NCBI RefSeq assembly: GCF_013389455.1
Contig: NZ_CP058278.1
Span: 3,348,001 to 3,412,000, forward strand
Length of the DNA: 64,000 nucleotides
From: Flavobacterium inviolabile
GTDB lineage: Bacteria; Bacteroidota; Bacteroidia; Flavobacteriales; Flavobacteriaceae
Reading direction: 5' to 3'
In this document: one piece after another, positions 29,056-38,459 of the stretch
Layout of the letters: every line of letters begins with the position of its first letter
How positions within the stretch are numbered: position 1 is the stretch's first letter
Translations under genes and position numbers: made by a program
The notes under the pieces: model-generated
Seen by the model: the letters and a program-made list of their open reading frames with translations, nothing else
Told to the model about the DNA's origin: nothing
Databases searched by the model: none

Positions 29056-29493
29056 ATGAAAAAAATATTAAAATTTATATTAAACTATATTAAAGTTTAT
29101 TTATTTGGAGGACTAAGCAGTTTACTATTATTAATATATCTGATAATATCAGACCCTTACTTCCGTAATATGGATTTTAAGCTTGAAGGGTTTAAAGTTA
29201 AAATTGAAGAATATCTTTTATTTACGTTTAACATACCCGTTATTTTAATGATTATATTCTGTGTTTTTCTAATAATTAAAGGTGATTCGAAAAGAAATAA
29301 GCTAATTATTTTTCTATCTTCTTTGACTGGTATCATAACTTTTATTGTAGCCGATACTCCTATTAAGAAAGCATTGTTTTATTCTGAAAATGTTTTGATA
29401 GGTCAATTAGCTGTGCTTATCGCTTATATTGTTCTTTTTTTTATAGTCATAAAACAAGAAAAAAAGTTGGATGTAGATATTGATTCTAATTAA
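29056..29493 (+). CDS. Small four-helix membrane protein, candidate immunity protein
   Basis: 145 residues with about four transmembrane segments (roughly 17-33, 54-75, 83-99, 115-132) and a charged C-terminus (K-Q-E-K-K-L-D-V-D-I-D). It starts 6 bases after the RHS toxin-like gene, in the position immunity genes usually occupy. Immunity function is inferred from position only. Confidence 0.55.
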   Translation: MKKILKFILNYIKVYLFGGLSSLLLLIYLIISDPYFRNMDFKLEGFKVKIEEYLLFTFNIPVILMIIFCVFLIIKGDSKRNKLIIFLSSLTGIITFIVADTPIKKALFYSENVLIGQLAVLIAYIVLFFIVIKQEKKLDVDIDSN

Positions 29494-29508
29494 TATATGA
29501 TGCAGTAA

Positions 29509-29634
29509 TGCCAAGTTTATTAAGAATAAAGGAATTATTAAAAGAATTATTTTGTGAAATTATTCTAAGTATAGTCTCTTTAATTTAATCCATAATTAAA
29601 ACTATGATTATCAATAGTTCGTATAAAAAGATGA
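29509..29634 (+). repeat. 126-bp direct repeat, copy 1
   Basis: This segment recurs at 31758-31883 with 5 mismatches in 126 bases. The shared sequence begins TGCCAAGTTTATTAAG and ends CGTATAAAAAGATGA. In copy 2 it encodes the end of a reading frame (A-K-F-I-K-N-K-G-I-I-K-R then stop), consistent with the 3' end and trailer of an old toxin or immunity gene. Confidence 0.85.
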
Positions 29635-29637
29635 CCA

Positions 29638-29712
29638 TACGGATGTGGTTACAATAACCCTATAAGTTTTGATGATCCAGATGGAAGATATCCAATCTGT
29701 ATTGTAAATTAG
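29638..29712 (+). pseudogene. RHS core-end fragment
   Basis: The frame reads Y-G-C-G-Y-N-N-P-I-S-F-D-D-P-D-G-R-Y-P and then stops at 29712. N-P-I-S-F-x-D-P-D-G is the conserved end of the RHS core, so this is a detached tip junction of a former RHS toxin. Confidence 0.65.
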
Positions 29713-29727
29713 AAAAATTGAAATCTG

Positions 29728-30081
29728 ATGAGTAAGACTGGAATTTTTGAAAATATTAAGCAATTCATAATTAGAGAACGCTGGGAATATGATTTTCCCT
29801 TGACACGTGATACTTCAATACAAGAAGATTTACTTATTTACGGTGATGATGCTGTCGAATTCATAGTTAAGTTTGGAAAGGAATTTAGTGTAAATGTTTC
29901 AAATTTTATGGCAGCAGATTATTTCCGTGCCGAAGGAGGAATAAATCTGCCACCAGTTATAGCTCAATTGTTCCCTAAAAAAAATAAAGGCTATAAAGAA
30001 CTTACAATTGGAGACCTTGAGAAAGCGGTAATTGCTGGTAAATTGGATGAAGAAGTTTTGAATAAAAATAAACCCCGATAG
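29728..30081 (+). CDS. DUF1493-like small protein
   Basis: 117 residues. The segment S-I-Q-E-D-L-L-I-Y-G-D-D-A-V-E-F-I, with F-M-A-A-D-Y-F-R-A-E-G-G downstream, fits the DUF1493 family, which has an acyl-carrier-protein-like pattern. The function is not established. It lies directly behind a broken RHS tip, so a role as immunity protein for a lost toxin is possible; this is inference. Confidence 0.6.
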   Translation: MSKTGIFENIKQFIIRERWEYDFPLTRDTSIQEDLLIYGDDAVEFIVKFGKEFSVNVSNFMAADYFRAEGGINLPPVIAQLFPKKNKGYKELTIGDLEKAVIAGKLDEEVLNKNKPR

Positions 30082-30101
30082 CGCGGATTTGTAATCCGCG
30101 C
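30081..30101. repeat. REP-like palindrome
   Basis: GCGCGGATT and AATCCGCGC are perfect 9-base arms around TGT. It is strikingly G+C-rich compared with its surroundings. Similar palindromes are, from memory, scattered in Bacteroidota genomes; only one is seen in this window. Confidence 0.65.
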
Positions 30102-30336
30102 CAATAAAGAGAAGCAAATTACAACTCTAAAAAAACCAATATCCTCGTGTAATCAATTAGCTGTAGTATTAAAATGTGTAGTGCCAAATACTAATTACAA
30201 GGAGATACATACTAACAAAACGAAGTACAATATAACTATTCAAGTAAAAAACTCTGTCGTTAGCAGTAAGTAGATATACCATTGATTTTTGAAAGAAATG
30301 CAGAAAGAAAAAGAGAAGCAGAAGAAAAAGCAAACA

Positions 30337-30873
30337 ATGAGAACAACAGGTAAAATTTTAGGAGCAATATTAATCTTATTATTATATATTGGTTGTAAAG
30401 ACGTGAAAAAACAACCAGCCAATAATATCAATAAAAAGACTATTTTTTATAACAAGGGGGTTGAATTTAAAATAGATTTCCCAGATACTATTTATAAAGG
30501 GAAAAGTTATAATGGAAAAATAATTTATAGAAATATATTAGATACTATTACGACCGATTTAGATAATGATATAAATAAAAAGAATAATAGATATATTATT
30601 TTCGCAATGGCCAGGACTAAAAATATTGATTATGATGAAAGCTATCTTCATAAAATAGTTAAAGATACTTTTGGGGCAATTGATAATAATACTATTCCTT
30701 TTTATGACATAAAATTCAATGAAACAGGAGTATTCTATATAGATGGTATTATAAATGATCAGGGCTATATAAAATTAGAAAAAAAGAATGAAAAGGGAGA
30801 AGAACCCATGCGAATAATAACAAATGAATTTCGAGCTTCTCATAAAGTGATCGTAATTGATAATACCCAATAA
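30337..30873 (+). CDS. Small lipoprotein, unknown function
   Basis: 178 residues from the ATG at 30337, giving a lipoprotein signal (G-K-I-L-G-A-I-L-I-L-L-L-Y-I-G-C, lipid Cys20). The remainder is an all-beta-looking domain with no recognised motif. In the same frame after its stop, 41 more codons are open (to 30999) and encode sequence that looks like the end of another product. The family is unknown; its place among RHS remnants suggests an accessory or immunity role. Confidence 0.6.
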   Translation: MRTTGKILGAILILLLYIGCKDVKKQPANNINKKTIFYNKGVEFKIDFPDTIYKGKSYNGKIIYRNILDTITTDLDNDINKKNNRYIIFAMARTKNIDYDESYLHKIVKDTFGAIDNNTIPFYDIKFNETGVFYIDGIINDQGYIKLEKKNEKGEEPMRIITNEFRASHKVIVIDNTQ

Positions 30874-30999
30874 TACAAATTTACAATCCCTGACAATGGA
30901 TATACGAATACGAGTGGTGATGTTTTAGGAAGTCCTCCTGAGAGTTTAAAAACATCAGAAGTTGATCAAATAATTCAAAATAGTTATAAAGCAAATTAA
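30874..30999 (+). pseudogene. Gene-end fragment in frame after a stop codon
   Basis: Directly after the TAA of the lipoprotein gene, 41 codons run open in the same frame and contain I-P-D-N-G-Y-T-N-T-S-G-D-V-L-G and E-V-D-Q-I-I-Q-N-S-Y before a TAA. There is no start codon. It may be the tail of a lost RHS tip or of the preceding gene. Confidence 0.4.
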
Positions 31000-31003
31000 T
31001 ATT

Positions 31004-31588
31004 ATGAGAAAGTTATTATTTCTAATTTTATTGTTCTTAATTCCCAAATGCGTATTGGGTCAATCTGCTGAACAAAAATTTTTATTAATTTTTTCTGAAA
31101 CAAAACAGAAAACCAAGATTGATAAATATAAAGCTTCTTTGAAGGCAATTAAATATGACTCTTCTGTGGAGTTAAAAGATGATTTTAAAATTTCAGATGT
31201 TTTTTTAAAAGATTTTTCAGACGGTCACTTTGAATCATGTCAAAAAAGAGATTCGATATATTTGACATTCAATTATAGTAATGATTCTTTTAATATTGAC
31301 AATAAATATGGAGAAGCAAATAGGAAGAAAATTGATGAAATTTTAAAAAACAAGAAGACATTATTTTCCGTTAATGTAAAATCAAAAAAAATCATTCAAT
31401 CAAAAATTGATTATTATTATGTTTTAATAAAGTGTACAGCTTGTTCTGGCATTTTAGACAACATAAGTGCTTCAAAAAATAATAACGATTCTGTACTGTT
31501 AATTAAAAATAATATTGAAGAGATACCAAATTTTGAAATTGATAATGTTAGCGCATATAAAATCTATAAAAGCTTAATAAAACATTAA
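31004..31588 (+). CDS. Exported protein, unknown function
   Basis: 194 residues with a clear signal peptide (M-R-K-L-L-F-L-I-L-L-F-L-I-P, cleavage near V-L-G-Q at about residue 20). The mature part is lysine-rich and has a single pair of cysteines in K-C-T-A-C-S-G near residue 145. I do not recognise it. It is one of several orphan genes between RHS fragments. Confidence 0.6.
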   Translation: MRKLLFLILLFLIPKCVLGQSAEQKFLLIFSETKQKTKIDKYKASLKAIKYDSSVELKDDFKISDVFLKDFSDGHFESCQKRDSIYLTFNYSNDSFNIDNKYGEANRKKIDEILKNKKTLFSVNVKSKKIIQSKIDYYYVLIKCTACSGILDNISASKNNNDSVLLIKNNIEEIPNFEIDNVSAYKIYKSLIKH

Positions 31589-31689
31589 GATTCATAAAAA
31601 GTCAGAAACTCGTTTCAGTATTCGGAATACAGGGATGGGCGCAACACATGTGTCCATCCTTATGTTAATCCAATTATTAATGGAGAAAA

Positions 31690-31806
31690 ATGGTGAGAAT
31701 TTTAGAAAAGGTCACCTTAGTAGATCCTACCTATAATGCTTATCCTTTACCAAAGACTGCCAAGTTTATTAAGAATAAAGGAATTATTAAAAGAACTATT
31801 TTATAA
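31690..31806 (+). pseudogene. C-terminal fragment of a lost toxin or immunity gene
   Basis: A 38-residue frame from an ATG at 31690 reads V-D-P-T-Y-N-A-Y-P-L-P-K-T-A-K-F-I-K-N-K and ends inside the 126-bp direct repeat. It has no promoter or upstream coding context and looks like a detached 3' end. Confidence 0.45.
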
Positions 31807-31883
31807 AATTATTCTAAGTATAGTCTCCTTAATTTAATCCCTAATTAAAACTATGATTATCAATAGTTCGTATAAAAAGATGA
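31758..31883 (+). repeat. 126-bp direct repeat, copy 2
   Basis: Second copy of the segment at 29509-29634, with 5 mismatches. The two copies flank the DUF1493-like gene, the lipoprotein and the exported protein, so the intervening 2.1 kb could have arisen by duplication or could be lost by recombination. Confidence 0.85.
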
Positions 31884-32020
31884 TTCAAAAATAAATAAGA
31901 CAGTTCTTTTTCTGTCTTCTCTGACTTGTATAACAACTTTCGGAGATAAAAAAAAGAATCGTTATATTCGTTTTATATTGACAACATCAGATAATATAAA
32001 TATTAGTAAGTACATGATGG

Positions 32021-32524
32021 ATGAATAAGTATAAACTATTTTTTACAGGTATATCGCTGTTAGTTGTAACCGGAATTTATTCGCAAACGAAATTTAAAAC
32101 TGAGTTTTATACCGTTACTGTCCCAGAAAATACAACTTATACGATGTTTAACACTACCCGTGAGGCAGAAGCAAATATTGATATCTATGAGTTTGGAGCA
32201 GATGGCAAGATTAAATATTTATTGTATCTGATGTCTAATAAGATGAGCGGAGCAGTAAAAGTTGATGAGAATAACTTTGAAGATTTTTTAACGGATTTGT
32301 ATGAGCTGGTTATTACGGACATTGAAAAACAGGATGGAAATCTAAAGATTTATTTTTCTTACAATGATAGCGAATTCGTAAGAGGAATCGTCTATCTCTC
32401 AACGGAGAATGATGTTCTTAGCCGATTTGTTTTTCTTTTACCAAATCCCGATGCAAAAAAAACTTTTAGTAATGAAATTGATCGAATGGTCACAAATATT
32501 ATTAAGACTAAAAAACATTGGTAA
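32021..32524 (+). CDS. Exported protein, unknown function
   Basis: 167 residues with a signal peptide (hydrophobic L-F-F-T-G-I-S-L-L-V-V-T-G, cleavage near Y-S-Q at residue 22). The mature part is a mixed alpha/beta domain with no recognised motif. It sits between the direct repeat and an RHS fragment and is possibly another immunity or stress gene. Confidence 0.55.
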   Translation: MNKYKLFFTGISLLVVTGIYSQTKFKTEFYTVTVPENTTYTMFNTTREAEANIDIYEFGADGKIKYLLYLMSNKMSGAVKVDENNFEDFLTDLYELVITDIEKQDGNLKIYFSYNDSEFVRGIVYLSTENDVLSRFVFLLPNPDAKKTFSNEIDRMVTNIIKTKKHW

Positions 32525-32571
32525 ACACTTCTTATTTAGTTGGCTTTCAGCACAAAAAAGATGTTTTAAAG

Positions 32572-32713
32572 TTTTTCCAGCATGCAGAGGGTTATGTTAG
32601 TGCTACCTATGGATTTGGGGATGTCCTATACGGAGAATAGTTTTACAGGAGTGTCCTCCATTATGGAAGAGGTTTGGTTTAAAACATAAGGCCTGTAATG
32701 CTCAGGAGTATAT
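32572..32713 (+). pseudogene. Internally deleted RHS core fragment
   Basis: Bases 32572-32600 match the intact RHS gene at 27871-27900 (F-F-P-H-A-E-G-Y-V) with few changes, and 32671-32713 match 28028-28071 (G-L-K-H-K-A-Y-N-T-Q-E-Y). The interval between the blocks is about 70 bases here against about 130 in the intact gene, and frames are broken. It marks the far edge of the RHS region. Confidence 0.7.
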
Positions 32714-32891
32714 TAATAACACATAATGACAATGCGGCTATTGGGCTCAGAATCCCAAAAGAGAAACACTCTTTAATTACACCTATAATAATCGCACCTC
32801 TTTATTCCCCAGCCGGTAAACGCCATACGCCCACTCCATAACCGCCTGAAAATTACCCCTTGTGTAAATTCAGCAGGCAAATCCGGTACAC

Positions 32892-32923
32892 TTTCGTATT
32901 TTCGATATAATTTCATACTTTTG
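32892..32923 (+). promoter_or_regulatory. Promoter for thiol peroxidase
   Basis: TACTTTTG at 32916-32923 fits the -7 element, with TTTCG about 20 bases upstream as an imperfect -33. It lies 22 bases before the start codon. Confidence 0.5.
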
Positions 32924-32945
32924 GAGTACTAAAAAAATTAAAAAA

Positions 32946-33443
32946 ATGGCACAAATCACATTAAAAGGAAATACAATTCACACTACCGGAGAATTACCGC
33001 AGGTTGGTACACAGGCAAAAGATTTTCAATTAGTTAAAAACGATCTTTCGTTAGCTTCCCTATCCGATTTTAAAGGAAGTAAAGTTGTTTTAAACATTTT
33101 CCCGAGTGTGGATACCGGTACGTGTGCGGCATCTGTTAGAAAATTCAACGAAAAAGCAAGCAATCTGGAAAACACAAAAGTATTGTGTATTTCACGTGAC
33201 TTACCATTTGCACAGGCTCGTTTTTGCGGAGCGGAAGGATTATCGAACGTGATCAATCTTTCTGATTTTAAAGACGGTAGCTTCGGTAAAGAATACGGCC
33301 TGACAATTGCCGACGGACCTTTAGCTGGTTTGCTTTCCCGCGTTGTTATTGTTCTGGACGAAAACGGCGTGGTAAAATACAGTGAGCAGGTTCCGGATAT
33401 TGTGGACGAACCTAATTACGAAAATGCTTTGGCAGCACTTTAA
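32946..33443 (+). CDS. tpx: Thiol peroxidase (Tpx-type peroxiredoxin)
   Basis: 165 residues, the usual Tpx length. The peroxidatic Cys60 lies in the signature [12 protein letters not shown], and the resolving Cys94 in R-F-C-G-A-E-G, spaced as in the E. coli protein (61/95). It reduces hydrogen peroxide and alkyl hydroperoxides using thioredoxin and is normally periplasmic or cytoplasmic depending on species; no signal peptide is present here. The diacylglycerol kinase gene starts 8 bases after its stop. Confidence 0.95.
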   Translation: MAQITLKGNTIHTTGELPQVGTQAKDFQLVKNDLSLASLSDFKGSKVVLNIFPSVDTGTCAASVRKFNEKASNLENTKVLCISRDLPFAQARFCGAEGLSNVINLSDFKDGSFGKEYGLTIADGPLAGLLSRVVIVLDENGVVKYSEQVPDIVDEPNYENALAAL

Positions 33444-33451
33444 AATTTTAA

Positions 33452-33820
33452 ATGAAACAAGATAATTCCTTTTTTACCGGTAGGCTGAAAAGTGTCGTGT
33501 ATGCTTTTAAAGGAGCTTACAAACTAATCACAACCGAACACAGCGTGATGATTCAGTTCAGCCTGGCTGTTTTGGTTACACTGGCCGGATTCTATTTCAG
33601 AATATCGCAGGTGGAATGGCTGGTGCAGACACTGGCAATCGGACTGGTTTTAAGTATCGAGGGATTGAATACGGCTGTTGAAAAAATTGCCGATTTTATT
33701 CATCCGGACTACCATCAAAAAATAGGTTTTATAAAAGACATAGCCGCAGGTGCTGTATTTTTTGCAGCCCTTGCCGCTATTGCTGTGGGATTAATTATAT
33801 ATTTGCCACGGATAATCTGA
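33452..33820 (+). CDS. dgkA: Diacylglycerol kinase family membrane protein
   Basis: 122 residues with three transmembrane helices. Family motifs: F-K-G-A-Y-K-L-I-T-T-E-H-S near residue 19, E-G-L-N-T-A-V-E-K-I-A-D near 70 (catalytic and metal-binding Glu), and K-D-I-A-A-G-A-V near 95. It phosphorylates diacylglycerol or undecaprenol at the inner membrane; which lipid is not clear from sequence. It lies between tpx and ftsK, apparently in one transcript. Confidence 0.92.
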   Translation: MKQDNSFFTGRLKSVVYAFKGAYKLITTEHSVMIQFSLAVLVTLAGFYFRISQVEWLVQTLAIGLVLSIEGLNTAVEKIADFIHPDYHQKIGFIKDIAAGAVFFAALAAIAVGLIIYLPRII

Positions 33821-33854
33821 TTCACCGTACGGCGACAAAATTTGACTATTGTAA

Positions 33855-36368
33855 ATGGCAAAATCAACAAAAAAAGAAACTCCGGATAAAGGAGAAAAAA
33901 CAGCAAAACCGAAATTCTCCTGGCAAATTTCACGTCAGTACAAAGTCCTGTTCGGGGCTTTACTTGTTTTATTTTCGGTTGCGTTGCTGCTCTCTTTTAT
34001 CTCCTATTATATCTATGGTGATTACGACCAGAGTTCGTTAACAAGCTTTGGTGACCGAAGTGAGAAAACATACAACTGGTTAGGGAAATTCGGGGCTTTT
34101 CTGTCCGATTTTTTCCTGTATAGAGGATTCGGAGCGGCTTCTTTTCTTTTTGTGCGCCTGTTCTTTTTAGCCGGAACCTATCTTTTGGTCGACCTGTCGC
34201 TAACCAAACTTAAAAAAACTATTTTCTGGGACCTTTTTGTAATGGTTATCCTTTCTGTACTCTTTGGTTTTTTCTGGAATGTAGTACCGCAGTTAGGCGG
34301 TATCATCGGGTATGAAATGAACCTTTTTGTACAGGATTACCTGGGCAAAACCGGAACCTTTTTAGTATTGCTGTTTGGCGTTATCATTTACCTGATCTTC
34401 AAAATAAAAATTTCCACCGAAGGCATTAAAGATTTCTTTGAAAAATCGAACAAATCCTTTACAGACGAGTTAAATCTGGACACGCCGGTTGCCGAAAACC
34501 AGAACAATTCACCGGTAGCCTTAGCCGATGAAATAATTGACGACACCATTATTACTTCTAATCCAAGTCTTGATTTTAACGATGAAGAGGACGACGAAGT
34601 ATTGTCCAATATTGAATTAAAGACCAAACCTTCTGCATTTGAGATCAATAAAGAAGCTTTAAAACCCACTATCGCACACCCTTCGGAAATCAGTCTGAAA
34701 ACTAAACCTGTCGAACCGGAGCCGGCAGCCATAATCCCGACAGCTCCTGTTTCGGAAATTATAAAAACCGATGACGAGCATTTTGTAATCGAAAAAATCG
34801 AAGAAGAAGCTGTGGTGGAAGAAAATCTGGCGGCAAGACTTGTCCGTGATTTCGGGGAGTTTGATCCCACATTGGAATTATCCAATTACCAGCTGCCATC
34901 CATTGACCTGTTAAAGGAATATACATCCGGCGGCATCACCATCAATCAGGCAGAGCTGGAAGAAAACAAAAACAAAATTGTTGAAACCCTTCGTAACTAT
35001 AAAATCGACATTGCCCAGATTAAAGCAACCGTTGGTCCTACAGTTACCTTATATGAAATTGTACCCGAAGCCGGGATCCGGATTTCCAAAATCAAGAGCC
35101 TGGAAGATGATATCGCCTTATCGCTTGCCGCTTTAGGAATCCGTATTATAGCTCCAATTCCGGGTAAAGGAACCATTGGTATCGAAGTTCCGAACAACTC
35201 CCCTACTATGGTTTCGATGAAAAGCGTTATCGCTTCTCCGAAATTCCAGACAGCAGAAATGGAACTGCCAATCGCTTTAGGAAAAACCATTTCTAACGAA
35301 ACCTTTGTGGTTGACCTGGCAAAAATGCCTCACCTTTTAATGGCCGGTGCAACGGGTCAGGGTAAATCGGTTGGTTTAAATGCCGTATTGACCTCGCTTT
35401 TATACAAAAAGCATCCGGCAGAAGTAAAATTCGTATTGGTCGATCCTAAAAAAGTGGAATTGACCCTTTTTAATAAAATTGAAAGACATTATTTAGCCAA
35501 GCTTCCGGACACGGAAGATGCGATCATTACCGATAATACCAAAGTTATCAACACACTGAATTCTCTTTGTATCGAGATGGACAACCGTTACAACCTGCTG
35601 AAAGATGCGATGGTGCGTAACATTAAAGAGTATAACGAGAAATTCAGACAACGAAAATTAAATCCGGAAAACGGACACCGCTTCCTGCCGTATATCGTTC
35701 TGGTTGTGGATGAGTTTGCCGATCTGATCATGACCGCCGGTAAAGAGGTGGAAACGCCTATTGCGCGTCTGGCACAACTTGCCCGTGCCATTGGTATTCA
35801 CCTGATTATCGCAACACAACGTCCGTCGGTAAACGTTATTACCGGTATCATTAAAGCCAACTTCCCGGCACGTATCGCTTTCCGTGTAACCTCAAAAATT
35901 GACTCGAGAACCATTCTGGACAGCCAGGGAGCCGATCAGTTAATTGGCCGCGGGGATTTACTATACACGCAGGGAAATGACCTGGTTCGTGTGCAATGTG
36001 CCTTTGTTGACACACCGGAGGTAGAAAAAATTACGGAATTCATCGGTTCTCAGAAAGCCTATCCGAATGCATATTTGCTTCCGGAATATATTGGTGAAGA
36101 AAGTGGCATAAGTCTTGATATAGATATTTCCGACAGAGATTCTTTATTTAGAGAAGCCGCAGAAATTATTGTAACCGCACAGCAAGGTTCGGCTTCTTTA
36201 TTACAAAGAAAACTGAAATTGGGATACAACAGAGCCGGACGCCTTATCGACCAACTGGAAGCTGCAGGAATTGTAGGTCCTTTTGAAGGCAGTAAAGCCC
36301 GAAGTGTACTCATTCCGGACTTATCATCCCTGGATCAATTCTTTGCTAATGAACAAAATGATTTTTAA
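33855..36368 (+). CDS. ftsK: DNA translocase FtsK/SpoIIIE
   Basis: 837 residues. Four N-terminal transmembrane segments (about 30-200) anchor it at the division septum, followed by an acidic linker (about 210-340). The motor has Walker A G-A-T-G-Q-G-K-S near 500 and Walker B V-L-V-V-D-E-F-A-D near 620. The C-terminal winged-helix gamma domain (S-L-L-Q-R-K-L-K-L-G-Y-N-R-A-G-R-L) recognises the KOPS sequences that steer chromosome segregation. Its end overlaps possible upstream starts of lolA. Confidence 0.95.
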   Translation: MAKSTKKETPDKGEKTAKPKFSWQISRQYKVLFGALLVLFSVALLLSFISYYIYGDYDQSSLTSFGDRSEKTYNWLGKFGAFLSDFFLYRGFGAASFLFVRLFFLAGTYLLVDLSLTKLKKTIFWDLFVMVILSVLFGFFWNVVPQLGGIIGYEMNLFVQDYLGKTGTFLVLLFGVIIYLIFKIKISTEGIKDFFEKSNKSFTDELNLDTPVAENQNNSPVALADEIIDDTIITSNPSLDFNDEEDDEVLSNIELKTKPSAFEINKEALKPTIAHPSEISLKTKPVEPEPAAIIPTAPVSEIIKTDDEHFVIEKIEEEAVVEENLAARLVRDFGEFDPTLELSNYQLPSIDLLKEYTSGGITINQAELEENKNKIVETLRNYKIDIAQIKATVGPTVTLYEIVPEAGIRISKIKSLEDDIALSLAALGIRIIAPIPGKGTIGIEVPNNSPTMVSMKSVIASPKFQTAEMELPIALGKTISNETFVVDLAKMPHLLMAGATGQGKSVGLNAVLTSLLYKKHPAEVKFVLVDPKKVELTLFNKIERHYLAKLPDTEDAIITDNTKVINTLNSLCIEMDNRYNLLKDAMVRNIKEYNEKFRQRKLNPENGHRFLPYIVLVVDEFADLIMTAGKEVETPIARLAQLARAIGIHLIIATQRPSVNVITGIIKANFPARIAFRVTSKIDSRTILDSQGADQLIGRGDLLYTQGNDLVRVQCAFVDTPEVEKITEFIGSQKAYPNAYLLPEYIGEESGISLDIDISDRDSLFREAAEIIVTAQQGSASLLQRKLKLGYNRAGRLIDQLEAAGIVGPFEGSKARSVLIPDLSSLDQFFANEQNDF

Positions 36369-36369
36369 A

Positions 36370-37014
36370 ATGCGTACTTTTTTTCAGTTTATCACCTTAC
36401 TACTCTTTGGTTTAACCCTACAGGCACAGGAAGCCAAAAAGGCAAAAGACCTGTTGGATGAAGTTTATACCAAAGCGAAAAGCTATGACAATATTGTTAT
36501 TGATTTCCGCTTTACGCTTCAAAACACCAAACAAAACCAGGATCAGGACAGTAAAGGAAACGTGACCCTTAAAGGCAATTTATTCGTACTGAACTTTATG
36601 GGCGTTACCAAAATGTTTGACGGAAAGAAAAACTATACGATCATCCCTGAAGACGAAGAAATTACCGTATCCAAATATGACGAGAATGATGAAAATTCCA
36701 TTACGCCGTCTAAAATACTGACCTTCTTCAATTCCGGCTACAAATATGCCTGGGACAAATTGCTAAACATCAGAGGCCGTAAGATACAATACATCAAACT
36801 TACGCCGCTTAGCGCCAAAGATAAAACCAAAGAAATTTACTTAGGCATTGATACTCAGACAAAACACATCTACAATAAGATCGAAATCGCGAAAGACGGT
36901 ACAAAAACCACTTTGACTGTTAATTCTTTTAAAACGAATCAGCCTATTTCGAAAAATCATTTTACCTTTACCGAAAGTAAATATCCTAATTACTACATCA
37001 ATAAATTAGATTAA
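36370..37014 (+). CDS. lolA: Outer-membrane lipoprotein carrier LolA-like
   Basis: 214 residues from M-R-T-F-F-Q; in-frame ATGs at 36349 and 36358 overlap ftsK and would lengthen the signal peptide slightly. Signal peptide ends near L-Q-A-Q. The mature protein has the LolA pattern of alternating strands (V-I-D-F-R-F-T-L-Q-N, K-G-N-L-F-V-L-N-F, L-T-V-N-S-F-K-T-N) forming a half-barrel that carries lipoproteins through the periplasm. Its neighbours ftsK and the LptF/G-type permease fit an envelope operon. Confidence 0.85.
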   Translation: MRTFFQFITLLLFGLTLQAQEAKKAKDLLDEVYTKAKSYDNIVIDFRFTLQNTKQNQDQDSKGNVTLKGNLFVLNFMGVTKMFDGKKNYTIIPEDEEITVSKYDENDENSITPSKILTFFNSGYKYAWDKLLNIRGRKIQYIKLTPLSAKDKTKEIYLGIDTQTKHIYNKIEIAKDGTKTTLTVNSFKTNQPISKNHFTFTESKYPNYYINKLD

Positions 37015-37021
37015 TTATCGG

Positions 37022-38458
37022 GTGAAAATATTAGACCGTTACATTCTTAAAAGCTTCCTGATTACATTTGCTACTGTATTTGTAATCCTTTTTTTTATAT
37101 TCATTTTGCAGGGAATCTGGCTGTTCATTGCCGAATTAGCCGGTAAAGACCTGGACGCCTGGCTGGTATTCCAGTTCCTACTCTTCTACTCGCCAAAAAT
37201 GATTCCGCTCGTTTTACCGCTTTCCATCCTGCTTGCTTCGATCATGACTTTTGGAAGTTTTTCGGAGAATTATGAATTTGCAGCGATGAAATCTTCCGGG
37301 ATATCCTTAAAAAGAGCGATGCAGAGTCTGAATATTTTTATCGTGATTTTAAGCTTTGTTTCTTTCTTTTTTGCCAATAATGTTATTCCTAAAGCAGAAT
37401 ATAACTTTGTAAACCTTCGTAAAGAGATTTTCCATACCAAACCGGCCATGGCCATTGCGGAAGGTCTTTTTAACAAGATCGGGAATTTCTCCATTAAAGT
37501 CGATAAGAAATCCGGGGAAAAAGGCGAACAGCTGCAGGGCGTTACCATGCACGAGAAATCGAATCTGGGAACCGGGAATAAATCGGTTATTAAAGCCAAA
37601 AGAGGCGTTTTAATTAACGATGCCAATTCCAATATTTTAAAACTGGATTTAATTGACGGCTATTACTACGAAGATGTGATGCCAAAAAATTATGAAGACC
37701 GGAAACGGGAACCGTTTGCCAAAGCGGCCTTTAAAAAATACCGTGTCAATATCGATTTAACAGCCTTAAACCCTGTTGATGAAGATGAAAAGATCACGAA
37801 TACCAATACCATGCTTACGGTAAATGAGCTGAATTTTACCATTGACTCTTTAGAATCGAATATTAAAAAAGATAAATTATCCTTTGCCGATAATATTGTT
37901 CAGGGCACTGATTTTGCATTGAAACCCAAATTCTCCGGTTCCAATACAGCATCCAACAAAACCAAAGACATGATGGCGCTGCTGCCTCTGGATTTACAAT
38001 ATAAAGTACTGGAAATTTCAAAAAATAACGTAACCAGCCTGATCTACTCTATAGACAGTAACAGTAATGACCTGCTGGAAAAACAAAAAAACATCAACGT
38101 ACACTGGATCGTATTGCATGAAAAATTTGTAGTGGCGTTCTCCTGTCTGCTGATGTTCTTTATCGGGGCACCGCTGGGAGCCATTATCCGTAAAGGAGGC
38201 TTGGGACTGCCCATTGTATTTGCGGTACTGATTTTCATTATCTACCACTTCATTAATACTTTTGGAAAGAAAGTAGCACAGGAAAACGGGATCCCTCCTT
38301 TCCTTGGAACCTGGATGGCTTCGATGGTTTTAACGCCGCTGGCAATATTCCTGACCTACAGGGCAACCAACGATATTGGCGTGATGATTAATTTTGACTG
38401 GATTACCGTTCCGTTCCAGAAACTTGCAGAAAAAATATTTAAAAATAATAACAACTAA
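37022..38458 (+). CDS. LptF/LptG family permease
   Basis: 478 residues starting with GTG at 37022 ([11 protein letters not shown] follows). Typical YjgP/YjgQ layout: three N-terminal transmembrane helices (about 12-120), a large periplasmic jellyroll-like domain, and three C-terminal helices (about 370-460) ending near A-I-F-L-T-Y-R-A. Such proteins pair with LptB and its partner to extract lipopolysaccharide from the inner membrane. Whether it is LptF or LptG is not decided here. It ends one base before the ribB start codon. Confidence 0.9.
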   Translation: MKILDRYILKSFLITFATVFVILFFIFILQGIWLFIAELAGKDLDAWLVFQFLLFYSPKMIPLVLPLSILLASIMTFGSFSENYEFAAMKSSGISLKRAMQSLNIFIVILSFVSFFFANNVIPKAEYNFVNLRKEIFHTKPAMAIAEGLFNKIGNFSIKVDKKSGEKGEQLQGVTMHEKSNLGTGNKSVIKAKRGVLINDANSNILKLDLIDGYYYEDVMPKNYEDRKREPFAKAAFKKYRVNIDLTALNPVDEDEKITNTNTMLTVNELNFTIDSLESNIKKDKLSFADNIVQGTDFALKPKFSGSNTASNKTKDMMALLPLDLQYKVLEISKNNVTSLIYSIDSNSNDLLEKQKNINVHWIVLHEKFVVAFSCLLMFFIGAPLGAIIRKGGLGLPIVFAVLIFIIYHFINTFGKKVAQENGIPPFLGTWMASMVLTPLAIFLTYRATNDIGVMINFDWITVPFQKLAEKIFKNNNN

Positions 38459-38459
38459 A

